From M2408 sp040386975 (lineage in GTDB: Bacteria; Bacteroidota; Bacteroidia; Flavobacteriales_D; Crocinitomicaceae), in NCBI GenBank assembly GCA_040386975.1, contig JAZKEO010000007.1:1-64000 (forward strand): a DNA stretch of 64,000 bases, read 5' to 3'. Shown piece after piece: positions 25,823 to 34,924 of the stretch (the first letter of the stretch is position 1; the number at the start of each line of letters is the position of its first letter). The translations under genes were made by a program, and so were the position numbers. The notes below the pieces were generated by a model that ran no database searches, was not told the origin of the DNA, and was given only the letters and a program-made list of their open reading frames with translations.

Positions 25823-25963
25823 CTTAAAAAATAAAGAAAAAAATTATTTTTCATGCCTAATCGATTTAGTCGTAAATTATTTTAAATTGTTGATTTCTTT
25901 TGACTCAATTTTTAAAAAAATAAGCTACTTTTACTCATAATAAGTTTGATTAAATAAAAGATT

Positions 25964-26437
25964 ATGGCTCAAAAAGAGGATTTCATGCGCGAAGCAATTC
26001 GTTTATCATTAGAAAATATGCGTTCAGGAAAAGGGGGACCTTTTGGTGCGGTAATCGTGAAAGATGGAAAAATCATTGCTCGAGGATTTAATCAAGTTAC
26101 TTCATCTAACGACCCAACAGCGCACGCGGAAGTTGTTGCTATTCGTGAAGCTTGTAAAGAATTAGGGACTTTTCAATTAGATGGTTGTGAAATTTATACT
26201 AGTTGTGAACCTTGTCCGATGTGTTTGGGTGCAATTTACTGGGCAAGACCAGAAAAAATGTATTATGCCAATACAAAAGTTGATGCTGCAAATATTGGAT
26301 TCGACGATCAATTCATTTACGAAGAAATCGAACTTCCATTATCTGATAGAAAGCTAAAATGCGAACATTTATTGAATGATGAAGCTTTAGTTGTATTTAA
26401 AGAATGGAGCGAAAAACAAGATAAAATTGAATATTAA
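25964..26437 (+). CDS. Guanine deaminase-like nucleoside deaminase
   Basis: The 157-residue zinc enzyme of the CDA superfamily carries HAEVVAIREA (zinc ligand His54, catalytic Glu56) and PCPMCLGAIYW (zinc ligands Cys84 and Cys87). The sequence FQLDGCEIYTSCEPC and the C-terminal region with IGFDD match GuaD-type guanine deaminases (guanine to xanthine plus ammonia) better than tRNA adenosine deaminase TadA. It is divergent from xdhC, the maturation factor for xanthine-oxidising enzymes, which supports a purine-degradation role. Confidence 0.85.
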   Translation: MAQKEDFMREAIRLSLENMRSGKGGPFGAVIVKDGKIIARGFNQVTSSNDPTAHAEVVAIREACKELGTFQLDGCEIYTSCEPCPMCLGAIYWARPEKMYYANTKVDAANIGFDDQFIYEEIELPLSDRKLKCEHLLNDEALVVFKEWSEKQDKIEY

Positions 26438-26448
26438 TCGGAGTTCGA

Positions 26449-27153
26449 TTAATCATTTTTGAGTGATTCTTGAGCTGTTTTATCAATCATTTCTTTAGCT
26501 TCTTTTAGGCCAAAATAGTTGTCCAAAAATTTATGTAAAATTAAAATTAGCGGAATCAAACAAAGTGCTAAAATTATTTTAAGAATGTAGGCAAAACTTG
26601 CATTTGTTGCAAACTCAGAATAAGTCCAAACGCCAGGCAAAACAAATGCGACATATTGTACAATGAATGTGTCAATAAGTTGACTTACAACAGTTGATGA
26701 AGTTGCTCGTAACCACATGAATTTATTTCCAGTTCGCTTTCTTACAAGCCAAAAAACAAAGCTATCTACTAGTTGTGAAGTTATAAACGCAATTAAACTT
26801 GCTATAATCATGTACATACTTGAACCGAAAACTTTATTAAAATTTTCATCGGAAACGGGAGAAAAATCTACTGATGGAATTTTCATTGCGATAAATAAAA
26901 CAATAAAGACATAGGAAATCAATCCGACAGTTATAAATGTAAGTTTTCTAACGACTTCTTTTCCATAATATTCGTTCAAAATATCGGTCAATAAAAAGAC
27001 AAATGGCCATAAAACCAAACTTGTACCGTTGATAAAGGGTCCACCGAAACTGATTAGTTTGCTACCAATCATTTCCGCAACAATTGTGTTTGTAATAAAA
27101 AACCCAGATAGAATAAATAAAACGAATGTCTTTTTGTCCTTAAGAATATCCAT
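26449..27153 (-). CDS. Queuosine-precursor transporter, YhhQ family
   Basis: The 234-residue membrane protein has about six helices. It opens with a first segment containing FFITNTIVAEMIGSKL and shows LTDILNEYYGKEVVRK, hallmarks of the YhhQ/VUT-1 (ECF-like) family that imports preQ0/preQ1 or related bases for tRNA queuosine synthesis. The next gene upstream, pnuC, overlaps its start by 14 bases. Other members of the family may carry other substrates. Confidence 0.87.
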   Translation of the reverse strand: MDILKDKKTFVLFILSGFFITNTIVAEMIGSKLISFGGPFINGTSLVLWPFVFLLTDILNEYYGKEVVRKLTFITVGLISYVFIVLFIAMKIPSVDFSPVSDENFNKVFGSSMYMIIASLIAFITSQLVDSFVFWLVRKRTGNKFMWLRATSSTVVSQLIDTFIVQYVAFVLPGVWTYSEFATNASFAYILKIILALCLIPLILILHKFLDNYFGLKEAKEMIDKTAQESLKND

Positions 27154-27751
27154 GACTCGATTTATTAAGTTTAAAAGTTTTTAGCCAAACGAAATAACCG
27201 ACTAAGGCTAAAATTGTGTAAAGGACAAACAAAACTGCTGTCAAATGTAATTCGCGATTCCAATAGATAAAAATAGCGGCAAAATCTATGATGACAAAAT
27301 AAATCCAGTTTTCGATTACTTTTTTTGTTATCAAAAAGGTTGCCATTACACTAAAACAAAAAATAAAGGCGTCAATATAAGGAAAAGCTTGATTGGTGTA
27401 ATTGTCGAAAAGATAAGCTAAAATCAAGGAAAAAAAGGAACTAATTCCGATAGCTATTAAGTGTGATTTTAAAGACCAAAAAGTGATTTTAAGTTTGCTT
27501 TTTATTCCCCAATTTTTCCAACCAACTATTGCCATAATAACGTAAAAAAGTTGTAAAATGGAATCAATGTAAAGATTTACTTCAAAAAATAAGTAGATAT
27601 ACAAGCCTGAACTTAAAATAGCAAAAAGCCAACACCAGATACTTTCTTTTGTCGCTAAGATGAGGTAAATGATACTCAAAGCAAAACCAATCCATTCAAG
27701 AATTCCTGTTTTTAATATTTCAGTTAAAAGTTGACTTAAGAATTCTGACAT
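27140..27751 (-). CDS. pnuC: Nicotinamide riboside transporter PnuC
   Basis: The 203-residue membrane protein has about seven helices with the PnuC pattern: AILSSGLYIYLFFEVNLYIDSILQLFYVIMAIVGWKNW near residues 42-80, and the repeat-half motif near ENWIYFVIIDFAAIFIYW. PnuC imports nicotinamide riboside for NAD salvage. It is transcribed ahead of the YhhQ-type transporter with overlapping reading frames, so the pair is probably one salvage operon. I saw no NAD- or preQ1-riboswitch-like structure upstream. Confidence 0.85.
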   Translation of the reverse strand: MSEFLSQLLTEILKTGILEWIGFALSIIYLILATKESIWCWLFAILSSGLYIYLFFEVNLYIDSILQLFYVIMAIVGWKNWGIKSKLKITFWSLKSHLIAIGISSFFSLILAYLFDNYTNQAFPYIDAFIFCFSVMATFLITKKVIENWIYFVIIDFAAIFIYWNRELHLTAVLFVLYTILALVGYFVWLKTFKLNKSSHGYS

Positions 27752-27891
27752 GAGTTTGATGAAAAATAGTAAAATTTAAGCATGTAAAAGTAAGTAAATT
27801 TTAGTTTTAACAGATATTTTGATTATTCTGTGTTTTTTTGAAGTGAAATTTAAAATTTCGTATTATTTTTACCTTCTATAAAAAAGAACGT

Positions 27892-29496
27892 GTGCTTGAG
27901 TTAACAAAATCTAAAAGATATATTTTTTCAATTCTGGGAGGACTTTTAATGGTCGTTTCATTTCCCTATACAGGAAGTTTATCTTTATTGATGCTTTTTG
28001 CCTTGATTCCTTTGCTATTGGTTGAAGAAACAATTTACTACAAATCGTATCGTTCTTCAAAATTGTTCATTCACAGCTACATTGTATTTTTAATTTACAA
28101 TGTTGGAACAACTTGGTGGATTTGGAATGCAAGTCCAGGAGGAGCGATTTTTGCTTTTACACTAAATGCCCTCATTATGGCATTGGTTTTTCAGCTATTT
28201 CACATTACAAAAAAATACGTTGGAAAGAGAGAAGGAAATATCGCTTTAGTAGTATTTTGGGTTGCTTTTGAATTCATTCATTATTATTGGGAATTGTCTT
28301 GGCCATGGCTAAATTTAGGGAATACCTTTGCCACTGATCCAAGTTTGGTTCAATGGTATTCTTTTTCAGGTGTGTTGGGTGGAACAGCTTGGATTTTGAT
28401 TGTAAATTTAATGGCATTTACAATTCTAAAAAACGGACTTTTCAAACAAAAGAATTGGAATACACAAAAAGTAAATGGATTGATTTTAGCTTTAATGATT
28501 GCTATTCCGATTACGATTTCTTTGATACAATATACTTCTTACGAGGATAAAGGGAAAGAAACTGAAATAGTGGTTACCCAGCCAAATATTGATCCTTATA
28601 ACGAAAAATTTACTGGAAGTGTCAACGAACAATTAAATCGCATTTGTGATTTAGGAGATTTAAAAGTATCACCTAAAACAGACTTCATTTTAGCACCTGA
28701 AACAGCTTTACCTTTTTCTTTTTATGAAGATGAAATTCAACGCGTTATCTATTTTCATTATTTACTTGAGAGAAAAGCTCAGTGGAATGGACCTTCCATA
28801 TTGATTGGTGCATCGACAAAAAAATATTTTAAAACAAAACACTCTAGAGCATCAAAGAAAATTTATGGAGGACCAGGATACGAAGAATATTACAATTCTT
28901 CCATGCTTATCGATGAGTATGACAATCCTAAATTTGTGCATAAATCAAAGCTTGTTTTAGGTGTTGAAAAAGTGCCATTTTCGAATGTATTTCCTTATTT
29001 GGAAGAATTATCGATTAATAATGGTGGAACAAGTGGAACTTTAGGAATCGAAGATGAATCCCAAGTTTTAAAAAGTAAAAATATTAAATTCGCTCCTGTA
29101 GTTTGTTATGAATCAATTTATGGAGAATTTATTTCTGATCAATGTAATAAAGGTGCTGAATTGATTTTTATCATCACAAATGATGGTTGGTGGGGAAATA
29201 CTCCTGGACATAGACAGCACAAAGCTTTTGCAAGCTTGAGAGCAATTGAAAACAGAAAAAGTATTGCACGTTCAGCCAATACGGGTATTTCATGCTTTAT
29301 TAACCAGCGAGGTGATATTTCTCAAGAGATTCCTTGGTGGGAAGAATCTTCAATTAAAGGAACTTTAAAAAGAAATACTGATAAAACGTTTTACACCAGA
29401 AATGGTGATATTATTGGAGAATCGCTTGCGTATTCAGCTTTGATTCTACTGATTTATACCTTGTTTAAAGTGTTTAAGCGTAAATTTTCTCGTTAA
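27892..29496 (+). CDS. lnt: Apolipoprotein N-acyltransferase
   Basis: The 534-residue inner-membrane enzyme adds the third acyl chain to lipoproteins. The N-terminal half has about seven transmembrane helices; the C-terminal nitrilase domain contains the triad region: LAPETALPF (Glu), KSKLVLGVEKVPF (Lys) and APVVCYESIYG (Cys). WGNTPGHRQH and RSANTG are additional conserved stretches. The start codon is GTG at 27892. Several predicted lipoproteins in this window (GldJ, the haemoglobin, the small cytochrome) would be its substrates. Confidence 0.93.
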   Translation: MLELTKSKRYIFSILGGLLMVVSFPYTGSLSLLMLFALIPLLLVEETIYYKSYRSSKLFIHSYIVFLIYNVGTTWWIWNASPGGAIFAFTLNALIMALVFQLFHITKKYVGKREGNIALVVFWVAFEFIHYYWELSWPWLNLGNTFATDPSLVQWYSFSGVLGGTAWILIVNLMAFTILKNGLFKQKNWNTQKVNGLILALMIAIPITISLIQYTSYEDKGKETEIVVTQPNIDPYNEKFTGSVNEQLNRICDLGDLKVSPKTDFILAPETALPFSFYEDEIQRVIYFHYLLERKAQWNGPSILIGASTKKYFKTKHSRASKKIYGGPGYEEYYNSSMLIDEYDNPKFVHKSKLVLGVEKVPFSNVFPYLEELSINNGGTSGTLGIEDESQVLKSKNIKFAPVVCYESIYGEFISDQCNKGAELIFIITNDGWWGNTPGHRQHKAFASLRAIENRKSIARSANTGISCFINQRGDISQEIPWWEESSIKGTLKRNTDKTFYTRNGDIIGESLAYSALILLIYTLFKVFKRKFSR

Positions 29497-29705
29497 AAGC
29501 AATAATCCATTCCCGAAAATAACAGGTAGAGAAGAATCAAAAAAATGTAAGATTCATAATGATTAATCTTTTGGAAAGTCTAATGATTTCAGTGTATTAG
29601 ACACAATGTTGATTAACACATATTAACAATATAAATCCATAGTATTATTTTCTAAATGTTTTACTTTACTGAATATTTTCACTTCAATAAATAATGGATT
29701 TCATC

Positions 29706-31529
29706 ATGAAAAAATGTGTACTTATTCAATTTTTTTTGTTCTTTATTTTTTTCTCAAAAGCACAAGGTCAAAATGTTTTAATAAACCCAGGCTTTGAATC
29801 TCAAGAAGGATGGATATTTCAAAATGAAATAGTGCAAAAAGAAGTTGTTCGTTCTGGTCAATTTGCAGTAAAACTAATTTCGGATAATTATGATTGGACT
29901 CTTTTCAGTTCAGATGATATTTACTTCCCAAAATCAGTGCATAAAATAAGATTTAAAGGTTGGCTAAAGACCGAAAATATGATTGGAATGGAAGGAAAGG
30001 AAATCACAAGTATTTTAGGATTTCATTGTCAGGATGAATTTGATAACCATATTGGAAAAGACCAATTAACCACAGATTCATCACGCACATCGGACTGGAC
30101 GATGCACACAATAGACTATTTAGTACCTGTTGGCGCAATTAAATTAAAGGCTATGGCTGGTGTTTGGCAAACCACTGGAACAGTCTATTTTGATGATTTT
30201 TCAATTGAATTTTTAGATATAAATGATAATATTCTGCCAAGAGGGGAAAAGCCCCTATATATCAAGAATTATTCAAAAGTTTATTCAAAACAAGAAATAA
30301 TGTCAGATTTAAACCAACTCGTTGACTATTTAAAAACTCATCCTAAGCTGTATGAATTCATTTCCGAAGAAGATTTTAACAGTTTTGTAAAAAATCAAGC
30401 AACAACTATAACAGATACAATGAAAACATCTGATTTCTACAAAATTGCACAAAACATTGCTGCAAAAGTTGGATGTGTGCATACTGCCCTTTTTGATGAT
30501 AGAAAGGATTCTTTACCTGAAGATTTATTTAAACTTCCACTTGATCTATCTTTTTTTGAAAATGATTTATTAGTGGTGGAAAATTATCAATGTGCAGGAA
30601 AAAAAACCATTTCAGCTGGATCTAGGATTCTAGAAATAAACAATGTTCCAATTGAAAAAATCAAAGAAACACTATGGAATTGCGTTTCAGCAGATGGCTA
30701 TAATTTATCGTATAAAAAAAGAAAATTAATGACAAGTTTTGCTTATCGGTATCGTGAAGCTTATGGAGTTGACAATAAATATACAATAAAATTTATTCCA
30801 CCCAATAAAAATACTCCACGTGAGACGACATTACATGTTGATGATCAAAGACCATCAGAAGAAACTTTGGATTCAAAACAAAAAAACAATAACCTTCAGT
30901 TTTCTGTTAACAGGGAATTAAACACGGCTATTATAACAATAAAATCTTGGAATTATTATGGTAGTGATCTTCCATATTTCAAGAATTTTGTGGATAGTTG
31001 CTTTGAGCAAATTAATACTCAAAAAATTGAAAATATGATTATAGATGTCAGAGACAACGGTGGCGGTGATCCACATTGTGCTTCATATTTAATTAATTAC
31101 ATTTCCGAAAAACCAATCAATTATTATAAGGAAGAATTTTCATGGTTTACAAACCAGCTGAGACCAGATTCTATTAAATTTTCAAGTTTTTTAAAAACTC
31201 CCTATATTTTAATAAATGGAGGTGAAGCTTCTACAACAGGTCATTTCTGTGCCTTAGTTGATTACCATAATCTTGGAGTTTTTGTTGGTGAGCAATCAGG
31301 ATCAACATATACTTGTAATGGCTCACAAAAGAAATTGCGACTGAGCAATACGGAATTGATGTTAATTATAGCTCAAGAAACATTTCAAGTTGACGTTGAA
31401 AATATGGAAAAGAGTATAGGTATAATCCCTAAATATAGTGTGACTCCTAACAATGAAGAGTTTCTTTTAGAAAATGATGTAATTATGAATTTCGTATTAG
31501 ATCAGATACGCAATGAAACTAAACGATAA
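29706..31529 (+). CDS. Secreted S41-family peptidase
   Basis: From the ATG at 29706 the protein has 607 residues and a signal peptide ending SKAQGQ (the ATG at 29694 adds four residues). Residues about 25-180 form a jelly-roll-like domain (NPGFESQEGW...VYFDDFSIEF), as in carbohydrate-binding or CBM-like modules. The C-terminal half is tail-protease-like: MIIDVRDNGGGD, then GGEASTTGHF holding the likely nucleophile Ser, then GEQSGSTYTCNGS. It probably acts in the periplasm or on the surface; no T9SS tail is seen. The substrate is unknown. Confidence 0.82.
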   Translation: MKKCVLIQFFLFFIFFSKAQGQNVLINPGFESQEGWIFQNEIVQKEVVRSGQFAVKLISDNYDWTLFSSDDIYFPKSVHKIRFKGWLKTENMIGMEGKEITSILGFHCQDEFDNHIGKDQLTTDSSRTSDWTMHTIDYLVPVGAIKLKAMAGVWQTTGTVYFDDFSIEFLDINDNILPRGEKPLYIKNYSKVYSKQEIMSDLNQLVDYLKTHPKLYEFISEEDFNSFVKNQATTITDTMKTSDFYKIAQNIAAKVGCVHTALFDDRKDSLPEDLFKLPLDLSFFENDLLVVENYQCAGKKTISAGSRILEINNVPIEKIKETLWNCVSADGYNLSYKKRKLMTSFAYRYREAYGVDNKYTIKFIPPNKNTPRETTLHVDDQRPSEETLDSKQKNNNLQFSVNRELNTAIITIKSWNYYGSDLPYFKNFVDSCFEQINTQKIENMIIDVRDNGGGDPHCASYLINYISEKPINYYKEEFSWFTNQLRPDSIKFSSFLKTPYILINGGEASTTGHFCALVDYHNLGVFVGEQSGSTYTCNGSQKKLRLSNTELMLIIAQETFQVDVENMEKSIGIIPKYSVTPNNEEFLLENDVIMNFVLDQIRNETKR

Positions 31530-31542
31530 ATGTGTTTAACAA

Positions 31543-32091
31543 TTAAAGCGATCTATACTTCTTAATCCAATCTGGGTCTTGAACATCTCGCATGATTTTC
31601 CAAAAATTAGCATCCATAAAAAATCCAAAATCCAAATCATTTACTGCATAGTTGTCTTTTAAAAAAATAGCTTGTTTGCTTGATGGTTTGTATAATTCAC
31701 GGCTCCAACCTTTTTCTTTGCCATTATTAAAAGGATAGTCAGAAAAACGCAATTTCCATAATGAATCTAAAGGTGAACAAAAAACTACATCTTTTTTTGT
31801 GATTGAATCTTTTACTAAGCCACATAAAATGTTATTTTCAGCGAGTAAATTTTTTCGTTCTGGATTGTAAATACTTGGCCATTTTCCAGATGCAAATTTT
31901 ACAAATTCATCTTTTGTCAAATTTTTCTTATGTGTCAAAGTTCGCCCATTATCTATATAAACGACAATGGTGTACATCTGAGAATTCGTTTGCATATTAA
32001 CTTGAACAGCAAAAACTGTTTTTACTGCAGACTTAAATACAAGAGAACTTGTAACAAAGAAAAGTGACAAAAAAAACAGAATAACTTTCAT
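31543..32091 (-). CDS. Hypothetical exported protein
   Basis: The 182-residue protein has a hydrophobic N-terminal signal or anchor (about residues 1-21). I recognise no family. The body is mixed alpha/beta with many Lys and aromatic residues, and its C-terminal part has a Trp-rich pattern (FWKIMRDVQDPDWIKKYRSL). It converges on the S41 protease gene with 13 bases between the stops. Confidence 0.6.
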   Translation of the reverse strand: MKVILFFLSLFFVTSSLVFKSAVKTVFAVQVNMQTNSQMYTIVVYIDNGRTLTHKKNLTKDEFVKFASGKWPSIYNPERKNLLAENNILCGLVKDSITKKDVVFCSPLDSLWKLRFSDYPFNNGKEKGWSRELYKPSSKQAIFLKDNYAVNDLDFGFFMDANFWKIMRDVQDPDWIKKYRSL

Positions 32092-32180
32092 GATCTACAA
32101 AAATGTATGATTCAAACTATTACTTAAACGTAAATGAATAAAAATTGTTCCAAAAAATAAGAATTCCAAAATATGGGACA

Positions 32181-32209
32181 AAAAAAATTCGGACATTAAA
32201 TCCGAATTT
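32181..32209 (-). terminator. Terminator after the cupredoxin gene
   Basis: On the minus strand AAATTCGGA / TCCGAATTT with a 7-base loop is followed by a T run, 20 bases after the stop. Confidence 0.8.
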
Positions 32210-32229
32210 CGTTAACTATATGTTTAATT

Positions 32230-32835
32230 TTATTGTTCAGACTTAATAATTCTTCGAGTTTCCAATGTTTTGTTATCTAATTTTATAACATAAAAGTAAA
32301 CTCCAGACTTCAATTCAGATAAGTCTAATACACTTGTTTTATCATTATTTGAAACAGAGAATGTTTTTACAGTTTCTCCTAATAATGTACAAATTTCAAT
32401 TTTATCAGCCGTGTTGTGAACAATCGTTACTTTTGATGTAAATGGATTGGGATAAACTTTTGATTCAACTGTTTTTTGAATTTTAGAAATAGTAGCTGTT
32501 GGAGCAGTTGCAACAAATGAAGCAACCATACCCATTCCTGCATGAGGAGTACAAATATATCCATAGGTACCAGCAACAGTAACCTTATAATCAAATGTTG
32601 GATTAGAAGATGTTATTGGAGAATTCCAAACAGCCGCTCCAGCAGGAATACTTTGTGCAGAAGAAGTTGTAGTATGAGAACCACTAACATGATTCCAACG
32701 AATTGTATCTCCAACTATTACTGTTGGAATACTCGATGGTGTAAACGTGTTACTTGCAACATTAACAACATGTATAGTTGCATTAGCACTAAATCCTAAA
32801 GTTAATAATGATAATAAAGTAAAAAGTTTTTTCAT
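32230..32835 (-). CDS. Cupredoxin-domain protein with T9SS sorting tail
   Basis: The 201-residue protein has a signal peptide (1-19), a plastocyanin-like domain (about 20-110) and a T9SS type A sorting domain (about 125-201, with VYPNPFTSKVTI and GVYFYVIKL). The type 1 copper ligands are visible: H54 (or H49), then C95, H98 and M103 with plastocyanin spacing C-x2-H-x4-M. It should be a copper electron carrier displayed on, or released from, the cell surface. It has its own terminator and stands close to a set of c-type cytochrome genes. Confidence 0.88.
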   Translation of the reverse strand: MKKLFTLLSLLTLGFSANATIHVVNVASNTFTPSSIPTVIVGDTIRWNHVSGSHTTTSSAQSIPAGAAVWNSPITSSNPTFDYKVTVAGTYGYICTPHAGMGMVASFVATAPTATISKIQKTVESKVYPNPFTSKVTIVHNTADKIEICTLLGETVKTFSVSNNDKTSVLDLSELKSGVYFYVIKLDNKTLETRRIIKSEQ

Positions 32836-32918
32836 GTCTAATGGTTTATAATTTATACAAATATAACATTATTTTTCAATAATCTTACATAAAGTACAAT
32901 AAAAATTAAAAATAGTCG

Positions 32919-33482
32919 TTAAAACCAAGTTATTCCATTGGGTGTAAGGCAAGCATGAAGTTTAATGTCAGTTGGTAAAAGATCTGAAATATCTACTTTT
33001 TCATCAAAATGATTTAGTCCGATAAATTTACAGGACGGTGAACATTTCTTTAAAAAACGGTCGTAAAAACCTTTTCCATAGCCAACTCGATTTCCATTTT
33101 TGTCATTTGCCAATAAAGGAATAAATACATAATCAAATCGATCTGCTGCAATAATTTTACCTTTTTTAGGTTCTGGAATTCCCCATTCACTTAATTCAAG
33201 TTGATCTTCAGATTCAAATAAAACATGTTTTAAATCAAATGTTTCATGATTTGCTTTAGGAATGGCAATTTTGGCTCCAAAAGAAAGAGCTTTCTCCCAG
33301 ATTAAATACGTATTTAGTTCGTTTTTTCTTTCAATAGGAAGAAATAAACTAACTATTTTATTTTCAAGATTAAAATTGACAAATAAGAGGTGGCAAATTT
33401 CTTCTGAAATCTGTTGAACTTGTCCAGGAGAAAGTTGTTTCCTTAATTCCAAGTATTTTACTCTTAATTCTTGCTTTGTCAT
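32919..33482 (-). CDS. 5-formyltetrahydrofolate cyclo-ligase
   Basis: The 187-residue enzyme converts 5-formyl-THF to 5,10-methenyl-THF with ATP. The family features are basic N-terminal helix (TKQELRVKYLELRKQLS), ATP-binding AIPKAN, and the conserved VGYGKGFYDRFL with the preceding FIPLLANDKNGNR. Length is normal for the YgfA/FAU1 family. It lies three bases after the ybaB-like gene and is probably co-transcribed. Confidence 0.93.
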   Translation of the reverse strand: MTKQELRVKYLELRKQLSPGQVQQISEEICHLLFVNFNLENKIVSLFLPIERKNELNTYLIWEKALSFGAKIAIPKANHETFDLKHVLFESEDQLELSEWGIPEPKKGKIIAADRFDYVFIPLLANDKNGNRVGYGKGFYDRFLKKCSPSCKFIGLNHFDEKVDISDLLPTDIKLHACLTPNGITWF

Positions 33483-33485
33483 AAA

Positions 33486-33785
33486 TTAAAATCCTGGTAA
33501 AAATTGTCTTGCTGAATTTGAAACTTCAGATTCATTTATCGCATTAGCTTGATTTAGTGCGTGTTCCAAAGCAAGAGCTAAAAAATCTTCTAAATCCTCT
33601 TTATCAATGACTTTTAAATCAGCATTGATTTCTAAAGAGGTCAATTTTCGATTTCCATCCAATTCTATTTTAACCAATCCGCCAGCTGCTTCACCGATAA
33701 CTTTTATTTTAGAAAGACGTTCTTTACTTTCTTCCAAAGATTTTTGCATCTTCTCAAGCATGTCCTTTTGATTCAATCCAAACAT
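33486..33785 (-). CDS. YbaB/EbfC-family nucleoid-associated protein
   Basis: The 99-residue protein has the YbaB plan: an N-terminal helix (LNQKDMLEKMQKSLEESKERLSKI), a central sheet (VIGEAAGGLVKIELDGNRKLTSLEIN) and a C-terminal helix region with ALNQANAINE. These small dimers bind DNA. In many bacteria the gene neighbours dnaX/recR; here it precedes the cyclo-ligase gene. Confidence 0.87.
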   Translation of the reverse strand: MFGLNQKDMLEKMQKSLEESKERLSKIKVIGEAAGGLVKIELDGNRKLTSLEINADLKVIDKEDLEDFLALALEHALNQANAINESEVSNSARQFLPGF

Positions 33786-33886
33786 AATTTAAACTTTTAA
33801 ATGATACGAAATTATATTTTTTATCGACTAAGATTGCAATTTTATTAAAAATAATCTTAATTTTATCAAACTTATAAAATTAATTG

Positions 33887-34924
33887 ATGTCTAAAATCTT
33901 ACTTTTCATTTTTTTTGGAGCAACTTTAAGTTTAGTTTCCTTAAGTTATGAGATGAAAAATAATTTTCTATTAGATGAGGTAAATGTCGAAGAATTGCCC
34001 GTAGAATTGGTGCTTTCAAATATAAGTGGAGAAGTTTATAAACATGCGATTTCAAAGCTCGATATGGAAAAAGCTGAGCTTGGTAAACAATTGATTACGA
34101 AAGGAAAAGCCAAATCAAAAAGTCATAAAGGGAAATTAATTTCAAAATATTATACATGCACAGATTGTCATAATTTAGTGAAAGAAACTGAAATACCGAC
34201 TGACTTAAATCCACATGCTCGTTTGGCTTATGCTCAGAAAAATAATCTACCATTTCTTCCAGCTTCGACCTTTTGGGGGATTTACAACCGAACAACATTT
34301 TTCAATCAAGATTATGTGAAACGTTTTGGAGATAAAATTAAAAATGCAAAAGATTCACTCACAAATGCAATTCAAGTTTGTGCGAAATATAGTTCTTCAG
34401 GACGGTTTTTAGAAGGGTGGGAAGTTGAAGCGATTTTACACTATTTTAAGAAAAATGAATTAAAAATCAAAGATTTAAATTTAGGAGTAAAGGTTGAAAA
34501 AAATATTCTTTATTGGCAAAAATTGGATCAAACAGAAAAAACACTATTAAAAGTGATTCTCCAAGCGAATTATATTCAGTCTTATCCAGCTACATTTGTA
34601 CCGACAATTACAATTGATCAGCGTAAATATGGTGAAGGTGCGAACGCGATTGACGGAGAAATTATTTTCAGTAGAGCATGTTTACATTGTCATGCAGGAA
34701 AACGTGTGAGTGGAATTAATTTAGAGAAAAGTAGTTTGACAGCAAATTTATTTTGGAAAAATATTGAAGATTATTCAAGTTCAAACCTTTATCAACTTGT
34801 TCGTTGGGGAACATATACAAAATCTCATAAAAAAAAATACATGCCTCATTACACGAAAGAAAAAATGAGTGATGAACAAATAGAGGATTTAGTCGCTTAC
34901 ATCAAAAAAATCAGTAAAAAATGA
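33887..34924 (+). CDS. Di-haem c-type cytochrome, exported
   Basis: From the ATG at 33887 (a TTG three bases earlier is ignored) the protein has 345 residues with an N-terminal membrane signal or anchor (about 4-20). Two haem c motifs are present: CTDCH at 91-95 and CLHCH at 265-269. Near the end YMPHYTKEKMSDEQIEDLVAYI provides likely axial Met and the last cytochrome c helix. Residues 100-240 form a helical first domain resembling cytochrome-c-peroxidase-like or multi-domain cytochromes, without a firm match. It overlaps the following barrel gene by four bases (ATGA), so the two are translationally coupled. Confidence 0.83.
   Translation: MSKILLFIFFGATLSLVSLSYEMKNNFLLDEVNVEELPVELVLSNISGEVYKHAISKLDMEKAELGKQLITKGKAKSKSHKGKLISKYYTCTDCHNLVKETEIPTDLNPHARLAYAQKNNLPFLPASTFWGIYNRTTFFNQDYVKRFGDKIKNAKDSLTNAIQVCAKYSSSGRFLEGWEVEAILHYFKKNELKIKDLNLGVKVEKNILYWQKLDQTEKTLLKVILQANYIQSYPATFVPTITIDQRKYGEGANAIDGEIIFSRACLHCHAGKRVSGINLEKSSLTANLFWKNIEDYSSSNLYQLVRWGTYTKSHKKKYMPHYTKEKMSDEQIEDLVAYIKKISKK

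Noticed and set aside
27752..27891. NAD- or preQ1-type riboswitch before pnuC/yhhQ
   Set aside because: No conserved stem or pseudoknot core could be seen in the leader; the region is simply AT-rich.
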